Below are positions 51,425-60,768 of a stretch of 64,000 nt of DNA, one piece after another. The notes below the pieces were generated by a model. The model made no database searches, was not told where the DNA came from, and was given only the letters and a program-made list of their open reading frames with translations. The position numbers and the translations under genes are program-made. Origin of the DNA: Acholeplasmataceae bacterium UBA2284. Lineage in GTDB: Bacteria; Bacillota_I; Bacilli_A; Acholeplasmatales; Acholeplasmataceae. The DNA is taken from positions 1-64,000 of the forward strand of contig DDWO01000001.1 of the NCBI GenBank assembly GCA_002345705.1, written 5' to 3'. Each line of letters starts with the position of its first letter. The first letter of the stretch is position 1.

Positions 51425-53158
51425 CTACCTCATCGTCATCTGTTCAATGTACTGCTTTTTATACCAGCCATCGATCTTAATTAACATCTCGTGAGTTCCA
51501 CGTTGCGTAATTTTACCAGCTTCTAAAACATAAATTTGATCAGCATCACGAATCGCTGAAAAACGGTGAGCAACAATAATGTTGGTCTTCCCTTTTCTAA
51601 AATCCTTTAAATGCTCAATGATTGTGTCCTCTGTCTTTGCATCAACTGCAGATAACGAATCATCAAGAATTAGTATCTCAGGATCCTTGATCAAAGCTCT
51701 AGCAATAGAAAGTCTTTGTTTCTGTCCACCAGAAAGTGTAGACCCGGCTTCTCCTACTTGAGTTTGCATTCCATTTTGAAGAAATAACAAATCCTTTTCG
51801 AAATCAGCAATTTTTACTGCTTTATCTAAAGCTTCATGATTTGCAAGTGGGTTACCGATCATAATATTTTCATCCACTGAACGCTTGAATAGCATATGTG
51901 CTTGTGGCACATATCCAACTAGGTTTCTAATATCTTCAATCTTATATTCTTCAATTGAAATATCATCAATAAAAACCTGACCATCTGTTACATTGAACTC
52001 TCTTAAAAGCTGTCTGATTAAGGTAGACTTTCCTGCTCCTGTTGGTCCAACAATACCTATTGTTTCACCCTTATTGATTTCAAAGGAGATATTTTTTATG
52101 ACTGGTGATTTATCAAATGGATATTTGAATGTTACATTTTTAAATGCTAGCTTATTAAACTCAACAATTGGTTTCGAGAACACCTCATCGTGAACCTCAG
52201 GCTTTTCCTTCATGATTTCTTCATAGCGGTCTATAGAGATCGTCGCATTATTAATCTGAGTAAATATAGTTGAGATAGAAATAATTGGTCCAAACAATAA
52301 TCCCACATAGGATATAAAGGTAATTAAGCTACCTAGAGTCATTTGCTGATTGATAATAAAATAAATCCCAAAGCCAAATGCTAATATATAACTGATTCCA
52401 TAAATCACTTCAAAGAGTGGGTTGAACCAGTTTTCATATTTAACAATATATCTCCATGATTCAATATCCTTATCAATGGCTTCATATTGCTTTTTTAAGT
52501 CGTTTTCTTCTTGGACATAAGCACGTATTGCTCTTTGCCCTTCAACAGATTCTAGGACCTTTTCTGTCATGTCTGCATAGATTTCACGATGTCTTTTGAT
52601 ATATTTTCTTTTGTTATAACGTATGATATTTAATATGGTTAATCCAACTGGCATAATCGCAACCGATATTAGAGTTAACTGCCAGCTAATGGTAATGCTC
52701 ATTACACCAATCGCAAACAATATAATACCAACATTAAAGATAATTCCTTCTAAAAGTGAGGTTGCTGCTTGAGTAATCGCATCCAAGTCAGCTGTTACTC
52801 TAGAGATCAAATCACCCTTTTCGTATTGTTCATAAAACTTAGAATCCATATCAAATAAATGAGCTAAATATCTTTGTCTTAATTTGTATGATAATTTTTG
52901 AGCTGTTTTATTGCTTAAATAGTTATACATAAAGCTAAGCAAATATCTTCCCAGTGGTAGTAAAACAAGTGCGATGACAAGGAGCGTCAGACTTAATTTA
53001 GTTAAACCACCAGAAACGATGATATCGATGGAGTATCCTAATACCCATGCTGGCGTTAATGCGATAAATGCGATGGATAACAGTAAAAAAAGCATGAAAA
53101 CATAGGTTTTCCACTCTTCTTTGATAAACCAACTAATTTTTTTTAGAATGTTTGACAT
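51425..53158 (-). CDS. ABC multidrug-type exporter half-transporter (degenerate Walker B)
   Basis: A 577-residue half-transporter, partner of the preceding entry, BmrC/YheI-like. Six membrane helices, then an ATPase domain: Walker A GPTGAGKST, canonical signature LSGGQKQRLSIARAL, but Walker B ends ILDDSLSAVD, so the catalytic Glu is Asp. Together the two subunits form an asymmetric heterodimer exporter. The promoter has a Fur-like palindrome upstream, unusual for a drug exporter. Confidence 0.92.
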   Translation of the reverse strand: MSNILKKISWFIKEEWKTYVFMLFLLLSIAFIALTPAWVLGYSIDIIVSGGLTKLSLTLLVIALVLLPLGRYLLSFMYNYLSNKTAQKLSYKLRQRYLAHLFDMDSKFYEQYEKGDLISRVTADLDAITQAATSLLEGIIFNVGIILFAIGVMSITISWQLTLISVAIMPVGLTILNIIRYNKRKYIKRHREIYADMTEKVLESVEGQRAIRAYVQEENDLKKQYEAIDKDIESWRYIVKYENWFNPLFEVIYGISYILAFGFGIYFIINQQMTLGSLITFISYVGLLFGPIISISTIFTQINNATISIDRYEEIMKEKPEVHDEVFSKPIVEFNKLAFKNVTFKYPFDKSPVIKNISFEINKGETIGIVGPTGAGKSTLIRQLLREFNVTDGQVFIDDISIEEYKIEDIRNLVGYVPQAHMLFKRSVDENIMIGNPLANHEALDKAVKIADFEKDLLFLQNGMQTQVGEAGSTLSGGQKQRLSIARALIKDPEILILDDSLSAVDAKTEDTIIEHLKDFRKGKTNIIVAHRFSAIRDADQIYVLEAGKITQRGTHEMLIKIDGWYKKQYIEQMTMR

Positions 53159-53214
53159 TGAACATGCTCCAACTTGTTAATAATAAAGCCTATAGCTTTT
53201 TAAGGCACGACATC

Positions 53215-53242
53215 ATTATACACCGAATATATTATTTTTCCA
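53215..53242 (-). promoter_or_regulatory. Promoter of the ABC exporter operon
   Basis: Minus-strand TGGAAA (53242-53237), 16 bases, TATAAT (53220-53215), about 57 bases upstream of the start at 53158. Confidence 0.45.
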
Positions 53243-53254
53243 CCCATAAGACTA

Positions 53255-53274
53255 GAAAATGATAATCATTTTTC
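53255..53274. promoter_or_regulatory. Fur-like box upstream of the ABC exporter
   Basis: GAAAATGATAATCATTTTTC contains the palindrome AAATGAT-A-ATCATTT and matches about 16 of 19 positions of the classic Fur box (GATAATGATAATCATTATC). It lies just upstream of the -35 element. PerR or Zur sites are similar, so the regulator is not fixed. Confidence 0.5.
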
Positions 53275-53276
53275 GA

Positions 53277-53305
53277 AAGAAAAAGCACATGGAATTCATG
53301 TGCTT
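53277..53305 (-). terminator. Terminator of the peptide-binding lipoprotein gene
   Basis: AAGCACATG-gaatt-CATGTGCTT, a 9-bp perfect stem; on the minus strand it is followed by TTTTTCTTTC. Confidence 0.8.
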
Positions 53306-53326
53306 AAAAATGATTTAAAAAATGAT

Positions 53327-55219
53327 TTATCCCTCAAAATACAAATCACAAATAGCGTGTGACCAGCTCCAAAATGGTGATGTATCTAATCCCTTTAAAT
53401 CTATATCATATACGCTATAATACTGATTCGAATATGTAGGAATATTTGGTAAAAGCTTATTCCATCGAAGCTGATATGCTTTCCAATGTATTAAATATGT
53501 AGCATAATCACCAGGATTGACTTCTCTCATTAACTTGGTAAGCTCATCTAAAGTTTTCTCTTCATTAAGTAACGGTACTTGAGGATTATCTATTGAATCT
53601 TCTAATTGAGTTGGATTTTGCCATGTTCCAAGAAAATCCGAATGCCACCTTGTATAAGGATCATTATCTACTGGTAAGTTTGTTGCAAGATTGAAAATAT
53701 GGTATTTTCTATCCTCAGGTGCTAAATCATAGGAATAGTAATAATGATCTAAAAGTACCTGAAATGTGCCTACTGATATTGTATACTTTATACCAGCGAG
53801 TGGCATACTTGTATTAAAACCATAAACTTCTAGTGGATTTACTGCACCACTCTCAGTTGCGAAATGATTAAGCTCTAAAACTTCCCCTTCAGCATTATGA
53901 CGATAGTATTCATTATTTTCAGTTGCTTTACTTGCGTCAAATATGGTCACTCCATCAGACTCATAAATCCACTCTGTTTGATCTAGCGTTAAATTAGCAT
54001 TTGAAATCGAGTATACATATGGATTCATATTTAGATCCATAAAACTTTTTGAATCCTGATACATCCATTGATGATTTCCGTATTCTGAATTGATGATCGA
54101 ACCATAACCATCAAGTATATAATCAAGAGCGTTTTCTCTATCTGTCAAGTATGCAATCGCTTGTCGAACCTGATAATTTGAAGTTGGTCCAAAATCGGCT
54201 ACTAAAGAAAGCATTCCAAATCCATTTCTGGTGTACATGTTTATATCTGTTTTTGTAGATTCTGTAGCATTTTTAATTTTTTGACCTTCAATGACTCCAG
54301 AAACAAGATCAATTTCACCAGAAATAACTAAATCTACATCGAGTGTTTGGTTAACTCTTTTAACAATAATATGGTCAATGACTGGTTTATTTCCTTCAAA
54401 GTTTCCTTTATATAGTGGATTTAATTGCAGTATAGCTACTTGATTGATGAAACTTACAAATTGATAGGGTCCACAGGTAACGTCAGGACTGTATATATAA
54501 CCACCTGGTTTTTGAGCATCAGCTAATAACGAAAATCCATTGCTATCCATCCAAGTACCATTCACATCCGAATAAATTTGTGTATTTAATGGAGTCAGTC
54601 TATGAAATGGTAGAGGTTTAAACGTAAGATATACTGTTTCAAAAAATAGAGATGAGTATTTGGCGTCAAGTGTAATTGAGAATCTAAAGTCATCAATCAG
54701 TTGTATTCCCTTGAATTTAACGGATTCGGAAGTACTTGCCTCACTATACTCTGTATATCCTACTATTTTTTCACCAATTTTTGATGAAACTGGCCACTTT
54801 TTCGCTTGAACTAATAATGAAAAAACATAATCCTTCGCAGTTATTTTTATATCATTTGACCAATAGAGATCTGAATGAATCTCAAATAGATAAGTTTTAT
54901 TTCCATCTACTTCATATATCTCTGTTGATACACTTTTTATTGCTGTTTCATTCAGTACGATTCTTCCATTTTTATCAACTGTATAGGTTTCATACCCATG
55001 CAGTAGATTTTTTACATGATCATCTGGTTTGAAATTCATATTTCCATGTGCTATATCGCCAACAAAAACACCGCTCATCTCAGATACCCCAACAACAAGT
55101 GTTTGTTCTTCTTTATCTGTTGGTGTAGGAATCGGATCGGTTGGAGTATTATTATTGTTGCAAGCAGTTAACATAAATAAGAATATAAGTAAAATAAGAA
55201 AAGAATGTAGCTTTTTCAT
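53327..55219 (-). CDS. Extracellular solute-binding lipoprotein, family 5
   Basis: A 630-residue lipoprotein from ATG 55219 (GGGGGTC upstream); the frame extends further without a site. The signal peptide ends in a lipobox, FMLTAC, followed by an Asn/Thr/Pro-rich linker. The rest is an OppA/DppA-type substrate-binding fold, with YVFSLLVQAKKW and VRQAIAYLTDRENALDYIL as family segments. Such proteins deliver oligopeptides to an ABC importer, but no permease or ATPase gene is next to it. A near-consensus promoter lies upstream and a terminator follows, so it is a single-gene unit. Peptide supply would suit an amino-acid fermenter. Confidence 0.88.
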   Translation of the reverse strand: MKKLHSFLILLIFLFMLTACNNNNTPTDPIPTPTDKEEQTLVVGVSEMSGVFVGDIAHGNMNFKPDDHVKNLLHGYETYTVDKNGRIVLNETAIKSVSTEIYEVDGNKTYLFEIHSDLYWSNDIKITAKDYVFSLLVQAKKWPVSSKIGEKIVGYTEYSEASTSESVKFKGIQLIDDFRFSITLDAKYSSLFFETVYLTFKPLPFHRLTPLNTQIYSDVNGTWMDSNGFSLLADAQKPGGYIYSPDVTCGPYQFVSFINQVAILQLNPLYKGNFEGNKPVIDHIIVKRVNQTLDVDLVISGEIDLVSGVIEGQKIKNATESTKTDINMYTRNGFGMLSLVADFGPTSNYQVRQAIAYLTDRENALDYILDGYGSIINSEYGNHQWMYQDSKSFMDLNMNPYVYSISNANLTLDQTEWIYESDGVTIFDASKATENNEYYRHNAEGEVLELNHFATESGAVNPLEVYGFNTSMPLAGIKYTISVGTFQVLLDHYYYSYDLAPEDRKYHIFNLATNLPVDNDPYTRWHSDFLGTWQNPTQLEDSIDNPQVPLLNEEKTLDELTKLMREVNPGDYATYLIHWKAYQLRWNKLLPNIPTYSNQYYSVYDIDLKGLDTSPFWSWSHAICDLYFEG

Positions 55220-55262
55220 CTGAATGACCCCCAATATGTAAAAAAATAAAGAACTTATCACA

Positions 55263-55291
55263 ATTTTACTTCATATCATAGTATATGTCAA
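55263..55291 (-). promoter_or_regulatory. Near-consensus promoter of the lipoprotein gene
   Basis: Minus-strand TTGACA (55291-55286), exactly 17 bases, TAAAAT (55268-55263), 44 bases before the ATG. The strongest-looking promoter in the window. Confidence 0.75.
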
Positions 55292-55431
55292 ATATATAAA
55301 AAGATTCTAATTAGTCTATTTATTCCAAAATCTCTTCATCTATTTCTTTCGTAAGTAATTCTTAAGAAAATTAATTATTAAAAGTAATTATAATTATGCT
55401 AAAATGTATCTACATATACGAGGTAAATGTC

Positions 55432-56364
55432 ATGCATAATGAAAAAAACTTGATTGCCTTAAAAACTGAATACAAAATTGATTTTTATCAGGATAAAATA
55501 CTAGATATAACAAGTAAAGTTGCGTTTTATTTTGATTTATATGACCCAAAAAAAATGGTACATGTCATTTCAGGAGACTTATCTCTTGTTGGTTTACCTA
55601 TTTTTGATTCTTTTCAAATCAATCAATTGATTAGCTATGTTGAAATAGATAATAAGCTAGCTGAAGTTGAGGGGAAAAATAACTTTATTGAAACCCTGAA
55701 AAAGAAGATCAAGCGCATTAAAAATGAGTTGTTTTTATATATACCAGTGAAACAGAAAGAAAAACCTATTTGGCTATATATTAGCTTTCATGTAATCTCT
55801 GAGAAAAATGCTCTTCATAAGGTTATTTTAGGTAGAGTTATTCGAGTTTTAGAGGATACACCTGATGAAATCACTTTCTATCAAAAGACATATCAGGATG
55901 CATTAACTAGACTATTTACTCGAGAAACACTAAAAAAACATCTTAATTATTTGAAGACTACTGAAAATTCATATGGTTTATATTTAGATATTGATAATTT
56001 TAAAAAGATTAATGATATATATGGACATCATCAAGGTGACGAATTTATCATTAAAATTGCTGATCACTTTATTTCTGAGTGGGAACATAACGTCTTATAT
56101 TATCGTCTCGGCGGTGATGAATTCTTTGTCTATGTCAAAGACCATTCATTTGAACAAGTTAAGAAGCGTGCATTAAAAATGATTAATGATATTGAAAACC
56201 TGACTGTTGAGGGAAAAAATGTTGGTGTGAGTTGCTCTATAGGTATTGTGAAAATGAGTGATGATTTAAAGGATTATCATTTATTGTTAGATTTAGGAGA
56301 TAAAACCATGTATCAAGCAAAAAATAGTGGTAAAGGTCAATATGCGTTTCATGAATGTTCCTAG
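55432..56364 (+). CDS. GGDEF diguanylate cyclase with novel N-terminal region
   Basis: A 310-residue protein from ATG 55432 after GAGG. An N-terminal region of about 145 residues resembles a PAS-like fold only weakly (TSKVAFYFDLYD...WLYISFHVISEK) and ends in a short linker. The GGDEF domain (about 150-310) has LDIDNFKKINDIYGHHQGDEF and an intact LGGDEFF active site, so it should make cyclic di-GMP. No membrane helix. Monocistronic. It is the second cyclase in the window. Confidence 0.9.
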   Translation: MHNEKNLIALKTEYKIDFYQDKILDITSKVAFYFDLYDPKKMVHVISGDLSLVGLPIFDSFQINQLISYVEIDNKLAEVEGKNNFIETLKKKIKRIKNELFLYIPVKQKEKPIWLYISFHVISEKNALHKVILGRVIRVLEDTPDEITFYQKTYQDALTRLFTRETLKKHLNYLKTTENSYGLYLDIDNFKKINDIYGHHQGDEFIIKIADHFISEWEHNVLYYRLGGDEFFVYVKDHSFEQVKKRALKMINDIENLTVEGKNVGVSCSIGIVKMSDDLKDYHLLLDLGDKTMYQAKNSGKGQYAFHECS

Positions 56365-56460
56365 TCAATATTTTCGTATTAATAATCTTGTAAAGGTATA
56401 AAAATCTTTTTTTATTACTTATTCATCAAAATAGTAAATCTCTGAGTCGTTTTATTTTAA

Positions 56461-56466
56461 TATAAT
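56461..56466 (+). promoter_or_regulatory. -10 element of the VOC-protein gene
   Basis: TATAAT 42 bases before the ATG at 56508; no clear -35. Confidence 0.4.
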
Positions 56467-56507
56467 AAAGGATAGTTCTATACTAAAATAAAAAAGGAGT
56501 ATTAATT

Positions 56508-56876
56508 ATGGAAGTGAATATTATAGGTGTGGGACAAATAGCGATTACTGTTCAAGATATTGAAAGAGCAAGAAATTTCTATCAAAATCAATTGGGACTA
56601 ACATATTTATTTAGCGCAGGGAATCTTGTCTTCTTTAAAAGCGGAGACTTAAGAATACTTCTTACTACTCCCGAAACACAAAAAAACGAAATTTCAAATT
56701 CTGTGATATATTTTAATGTTACTGATATTAATATGTCTTATTCGAATTTGTTAGAAAGACAAGTTGTTTTCATCGATAAACCTCATTTAATTGCTAAAAT
56801 GGGTAATGTAGAAACATGGATGACATTCTTTAATGATTCAGAAGGTAACATGCTCGCCCTAATGAGTGAATTCTAA
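56508..56876 (+). CDS. VOC/glyoxalase superfamily protein
   Basis: A 122-residue single-module VOC protein. It shows the paired beta-alpha-beta-beta-beta pattern: AITVQDIERARNFYQNQLGL at the start and WMTFFNDSEGNMLALMS at the end, with the terminal metal-binding Glu region. VGQIAI has no clear first His ligand, so metal binding is uncertain. Function could be glyoxalase-like, dioxygenase-like or drug-binding; not assignable. AAAAAGGAGTATTAATT precedes the ATG. Confidence 0.85.
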   Translation: MEVNIIGVGQIAITVQDIERARNFYQNQLGLTYLFSAGNLVFFKSGDLRILLTTPETQKNEISNSVIYFNVTDINMSYSNLLERQVVFIDKPHLIAKMGNVETWMTFFNDSEGNMLALMSEF

Positions 56877-56894
56877 ATCACTTCATATTGTATG

Positions 56895-56924
56895 AAACAA
56901 AAAAATCGCAAATGCGATTTTTAT
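56895..56924. terminator. Bidirectional terminator between VOC and Sua5 genes
   Basis: AAAATCGCA-aa-TGCGATTTT with flanking A- and T-runs, between two convergent genes. Confidence 0.8.
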
Positions 56925-57958
56925 TTTAGCTTAACTAAATTATAGCTTGCTGCCTTAGACAATCTATTCATTATTGCTTGACCTAGATCAGTATTTGGTA
57001 GTGTATGCATATAAATGTGCTCGATACCAAGCTGATCCATTTGTCTTAATGCAATAAAGATATTAGATGCAATTTCATTCAAGTCATTCAAATGACCAAG
57101 ATTTGCTTTATATTCTGCATCAATTTGACTTAAATACTCCTCAACACCAATCACTGCAGTTCTAACTCTTTTATGCTTCTTGATTTCATTATTGATGAAC
57201 TCTACAACTTCTTTTTCTTCTCCATCGACAAGTGTCATTTTACCCTTTGGTGCATAATGCGCATATTTCATTCCTGGAGATTTGGGTATGTCTTCAATTC
57301 TAGTTTCTGAAGCATCTATAATTTTGTAGCCAAGAACTCTCTCAATCATATTTTTTGTGACTGCACCTGGTCTTAGCATCACTGGAATTGGTTGCGTAAT
57401 ATCAAGAACGGTTGATTCTAAACCAATCTCAGTTTTACCACCATCGATGATGATATCCACTCTTTCCTCAAAATCAGAAGCTACATGATCAAAAATGGTT
57501 GATGATGGCTTACCACTTAAATTCGCACTTGGTGCGCATATTGGTAACCCCGAAATATCAATGATATCTCTAGCAATCTTTAATCCTGGTATTCTAATCC
57601 CTACAGTATTTAAACCACCAGTCACTTCTTTTGGAATAATCTCATTTTTATTAAATAAAAGTGTAAGAGGACCTGGCCAAAATTTATCCATTAAAGACTT
57701 AGCTATTTCAGGAATGTCACGCGCATATAATGCTAAATCCTCAACCTTTGAAATATGTACGATCAGTGGGTTATCTGATGGTCTTCCCTTTGCCTTAAAA
57801 ATCGATTTAACTGCTTCTGGATTAGTTGCATCCGCACCAATACCATAAACGGTTTCCGTAGGAAACACAACAAGTCCTCCTTTATGGAAGACTTCTTTGA
57901 TATGTTTTTGAATGGTTTTATCGGATAGCTCATACCCTTTGTAAATCATTGTTTTCAT
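56921..57958 (-). CDS. Threonylcarbamoyl-AMP synthase, Sua5 type
   Basis: A 345-residue Sua5/YwlC protein that makes threonylcarbamoyl-AMP from threonine, bicarbonate and ATP for t6A37 of tRNA. The YrdC domain (about 1-205) has FPTETVYGIGADA, the KxR motif in KGRPSDNPL, and SANLSGKPSST; a proline-rich linker PKSPGMKYAHYAPKG leads to the C-terminal Sua5 domain. ATG 57958 with AGGTG close upstream; GTG 57964 and ATG 57949 are alternatives. Last gene of a four-gene leftward operon. Confidence 0.93.
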   Translation of the reverse strand: MKTMIYKGYELSDKTIQKHIKEVFHKGGLVVFPTETVYGIGADATNPEAVKSIFKAKGRPSDNPLIVHISKVEDLALYARDIPEIAKSLMDKFWPGPLTLLFNKNEIIPKEVTGGLNTVGIRIPGLKIARDIIDISGLPICAPSANLSGKPSSTIFDHVASDFEERVDIIIDGGKTEIGLESTVLDITQPIPVMLRPGAVTKNMIERVLGYKIIDASETRIEDIPKSPGMKYAHYAPKGKMTLVDGEEKEVVEFINNEIKKHKRVRTAVIGVEEYLSQIDAEYKANLGHLNDLNEIASNIFIALRQMDQLGIEHIYMHTLPNTDLGQAIMNRLSKAASYNLVKLK

Positions 57959-57984
57959 ATACACCTATATTTTCTAGTTAATAT

Positions 57985-58707
57985 TTATTCCTGTTCACTC
58001 AACTTTTCTTTATACGAACCATCCTCAGCTTCAAAATAAAGCTGATTGGTCAAATCCATAAAGTGGTTTGCTATTTCAATTTTTGAGTATCCTTGATTGG
58101 ATAATTTTTCAACGTATTCTGGTTTACCTATACTAATGACTCTCTTCTTTTTGTGGAAGGATATCGGATATATTGGTAAATCGATTCCTGTTTGCTGAAA
58201 ATAGTATGAGGATAATCCAACAAAGCCTTGAAGGTACTTTTCTAAAATTACCTTAAATCCGTCTACAAAATCCTCAGGAAAGATTAGAATTGGTATATCA
58301 ATATTTAAAAATGCTTCGCTTGTTCTTAATGTCGACAAAAATCTTGCATCTGGATAGGTCGGGATAAGCTGAGCACCTTTATATAGCATTTTAGAGATGC
58401 TTGCAAAAAAGGTAGATAACACAAAGGAAACAAACCGATTCGCACCAATTACATCTCTATAAATATGGTGATATAAGTATCTCCATCTTTTTTTAAACTT
58501 TTCTGTCATTTCATAGGTTCCCCATGGAACAAAAAATGACGGTAAATATAAAGCAAGAAATAGAGGACCTGAAATTGCACTATGATTCGCGATAAAAATA
58601 GCTTTTTTCTCGAATTCTTTATTGTAGTTTACAATTTTAGGCTTTCTAACAAATATTCTAATGATAAAGATTAGTAGCTTTACAATAGGTCCGTGTTGTT
58701 TTTTCAT
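57985..58707 (-). CDS. PlsC-like acyltransferase lacking the catalytic Asp
   Basis: A 240-residue protein of the 1-acylglycerol-3-phosphate acyltransferase superfamily. An N-terminal hydrophobic segment (LLIFIIRIFV) is present. Motif I reads NHSAISGP: H42 is kept but the H-x4-D aspartate is Gly47. Motif III is FPEDFVDG rather than FPEGTRS, and motif IV IYPISFHKKK is recognisable. The missing Asp suggests low or no acyltransferase activity, or a changed mechanism. It sits between GH4 and Sua5 genes. Third PlsC-type protein in the window and the only one without a zinc ribbon. Confidence 0.8.
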   Translation of the reverse strand: MKKQHGPIVKLLIFIIRIFVRKPKIVNYNKEFEKKAIFIANHSAISGPLFLALYLPSFFVPWGTYEMTEKFKKRWRYLYHHIYRDVIGANRFVSFVLSTFFASISKMLYKGAQLIPTYPDARFLSTLRTSEAFLNIDIPILIFPEDFVDGFKVILEKYLQGFVGLSSYYFQQTGIDLPIYPISFHKKKRVISIGKPEYVEKLSNQGYSKIEIANHFMDLTNQLYFEAEDGSYKEKLSEQE

Positions 58708-58727
58708 GCATACTCCTAAATGAAGTT

Positions 58728-60095
58728 CTATTTTTTATAATAAGTTAAGTAAGGTTTGATTGCATTTACAATTTCATCAAACATTTGGTCTAAAGTTATT
58801 TTTGGTAGATGTTCAATTAATGGATCCTGATAAAACGCTTTTCTTGCATAAGATAAATCTTTCTTATCAAATGATTTTAATAATAGCTGATGATTTTCAA
58901 TATGTCTTTTTGTCAATTCCAATGGAAAACTTGGCATGTCTCCAGCATAAATTGGTCTCACTTCGTCTCTTCTAAATAATGCATTGGTCTCAACAACATG
59001 ACCAATTGGTAAATTGGGAATTTGACCAGTATTGATGATATTAACATTTGTGATGAGTGATGCAAGTCCTAATAAAGCCTTTAACTGAAGAATTCCTTCT
59101 TCACCTGATGGTTCAATTTTAATTTTTTCTTCATTTTTAATGATTCTTAAAGCAGTTTCATTTGCTTCTTCCTTACGCTTCATTCTAAAATCTACTGGTG
59201 TAAGGAAAAAATGCCAATCGAAAATCATTTTTTTATCCTTTAAATACCAGCTTTGTGGAAGAAATTCTACTAAATGTCTGTCACCTGCTGCAGCAATCAC
59301 ACCAGATTTTTTGAATAAATCAAATTTAACTCTTTCTCCACTACCAAACGGATAATAGGTCTCCCATTCATCCTTACCTAAACCAAATTCATGATATTTA
59401 AGAGCGAATTCCTTATAGATTGGCATTAAATCCATATCTTTGTAGGATGCGTAATTAATCCATGTAAAATGGTTGATTCCTATTGGATTAATTTCGATTT
59501 CTTTTCTGCTTGCTTGAATACCTGTTTTTTCCTTGAGTGCTCTTGCTAGGATATCCTGGACATGAAACACCTCATGACAGTTTCCAAAAGCTTTAACCTC
59601 TGGAAACACATGATATAGTGTTTGCACACACATGGTCATTGGATTTGTAAAATTGATAATCCAAGCATTAGGACAAATATTTTTAATTTGAGTCGCAAAC
59701 TCCTTATAGATAGGCATCATAATTAATGCTCTAAACAGTCCTGCTGGACCTACAGTGTCTCCAACGGTTTGATAGACTCCATACTTCTCAGGGATATGTG
59801 CATATGCCTTCATTTCTTCAAATGTCGCTGGTAGAATCGATATAAAAACAAAATCAGCATCCACTAAGGATTCCTCTAATGTTTTAGCAACAATAAAGTT
59901 CCATTTCCCCTTTGCTTCAGGAAGTGCCATCATCATATTCCCGATAATTGCATTGTTTTTTGCTGCTTCGTAATCGATATCATATAAAACAACTGTCCCA
60001 GTTAAATCTGGTTCTAATGCAAGATCGCTCATTAGATTTCTAGCCCATTGTCTAGAACCTCCACCAATATAGGCGATTCGAATCGGCTTATGCAT
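58728..60095 (-). CDS. GH4 family glycosidase, probable alpha-galacturonidase (LplD-like)
   Basis: A 455-residue NAD- and metal-dependent glycosidase of family GH4. ATG 60095 follows AAGGAAATTGAAA. The NAD loop is IAYIGGGSRQWARNLMSD, the metal and substrate sites include INFTNPMTM and GNCHEVFHVQ, and VGDTVGPAGL is also typical. The N-terminus and these motifs are closer to Bacillus LplD (alpha-galacturonidase) than to MelA or maltose-6-phosphate hydrolase. No uptake system for an oligogalacturonide is nearby, so the substrate remains an inference. Confidence 0.87.
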   Translation of the reverse strand: MHKPIRIAYIGGGSRQWARNLMSDLALEPDLTGTVVLYDIDYEAAKNNAIIGNMMMALPEAKGKWNFIVAKTLEESLVDADFVFISILPATFEEMKAYAHIPEKYGVYQTVGDTVGPAGLFRALIMMPIYKEFATQIKNICPNAWIINFTNPMTMCVQTLYHVFPEVKAFGNCHEVFHVQDILARALKEKTGIQASRKEIEINPIGINHFTWINYASYKDMDLMPIYKEFALKYHEFGLGKDEWETYYPFGSGERVKFDLFKKSGVIAAAGDRHLVEFLPQSWYLKDKKMIFDWHFFLTPVDFRMKRKEEANETALRIIKNEEKIKIEPSGEEGILQLKALLGLASLITNVNIINTGQIPNLPIGHVVETNALFRRDEVRPIYAGDMPSFPLELTKRHIENHQLLLKSFDKKDLSYARKAFYQDPLIEHLPKITLDQMFDEIVNAIKPYLTYYKK

Positions 60096-60522
60096 TTTCA
60101 ATTTCCTTGGCCTTTACAACATGTTTAGCGAAAAGATCATATATCTGTTTATTACTCTTTAGAACATTAGTAGGTCTCAAATTCGTATCTAACCATACTA
60201 AAACAGATTCACCAACATGAATAAGTTCATCTTTTTCGTTATATATTTCATATCTAAATGTCATTCTTATTCTAGAAAAATCAATAAGATATGTGTATTG
60301 CTTGTACTGATTTCCAAATAATGCAGGCTTTTTATAAATACTTCTTAAGTCAATCATCGCAAGTCTTAATCCACTATCTTCTATTTTCTTGAATGGAAAG
60401 CCAATATCGTCACAATATTTGACTCTTCCCATCTCAAACCAAACTGCATAAACGGAGTGATGAATCACACCCATTTGATCAGTTTCTTGGTATCTTGGTT
60501 CTATAGTTATGAGTGATTTCAT
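60088..60522 (-). CDS. Acyl-CoA thioesterase, hot-dog fold (YbgC-like)
   Basis: A 144-residue 4-hydroxybenzoyl-CoA-thioesterase-type protein. The active-site motif is YQETDQMGVIHHSVYAVWFE with the catalytic Asp in TDQMG. Length is typical. First gene of a leftward operon (thioesterase, GH4, PlsC-like, Sua5), overlapping the GH4 gene by eight bases. Substrate unknown; could release acyl groups from CoA or ACP. Confidence 0.88.
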   Translation of the reverse strand: MKSLITIEPRYQETDQMGVIHHSVYAVWFEMGRVKYCDDIGFPFKKIEDSGLRLAMIDLRSIYKKPALFGNQYKQYTYLIDFSRIRMTFRYEIYNEKDELIHVGESVLVWLDTNLRPTNVLKSNKQIYDLFAKHVVKAKEIENA

Positions 60523-60554
60523 AAAGGTCCTCCATGAACTAATTTCTAGTATAT

Positions 60555-60560
60555 ATTATA
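60555..60560 (-). promoter_or_regulatory. Extended -10 of the thioesterase operon
   Basis: Minus-strand TGTTATAAT, 33 bases before the ATG at 60522. Confidence 0.5.
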
Positions 60561-60706
60561 ACATATTTAACAGTTGAATTGGGAAAACCTTCTTTAGAAG
60601 ATATTTTTTATTATTGTATCCATTGAACATCTAGTCTTGAATATAGAAATGAGCTACTATTATTTCTATTCAATAACTTTCTAGTGGCAATGCATATAGG
60701 AATACA

Positions 60707-60715
60707 TGTTATAAT
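60707..60715 (+). promoter_or_regulatory. Extended -10 of the PfkB-kinase gene
   Basis: TGTTATAAT ending at 60715, 54 bases before the ATG at 60769. The 246-base gap between 60522 and 60769 holds only these two divergent promoters as far as I can see. Confidence 0.5.
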
Positions 60716-60768
60716 ACAGGTAGTGAAATTATATGAAGGGAGCTCAAATCGATTAGATTTGGAGACTT

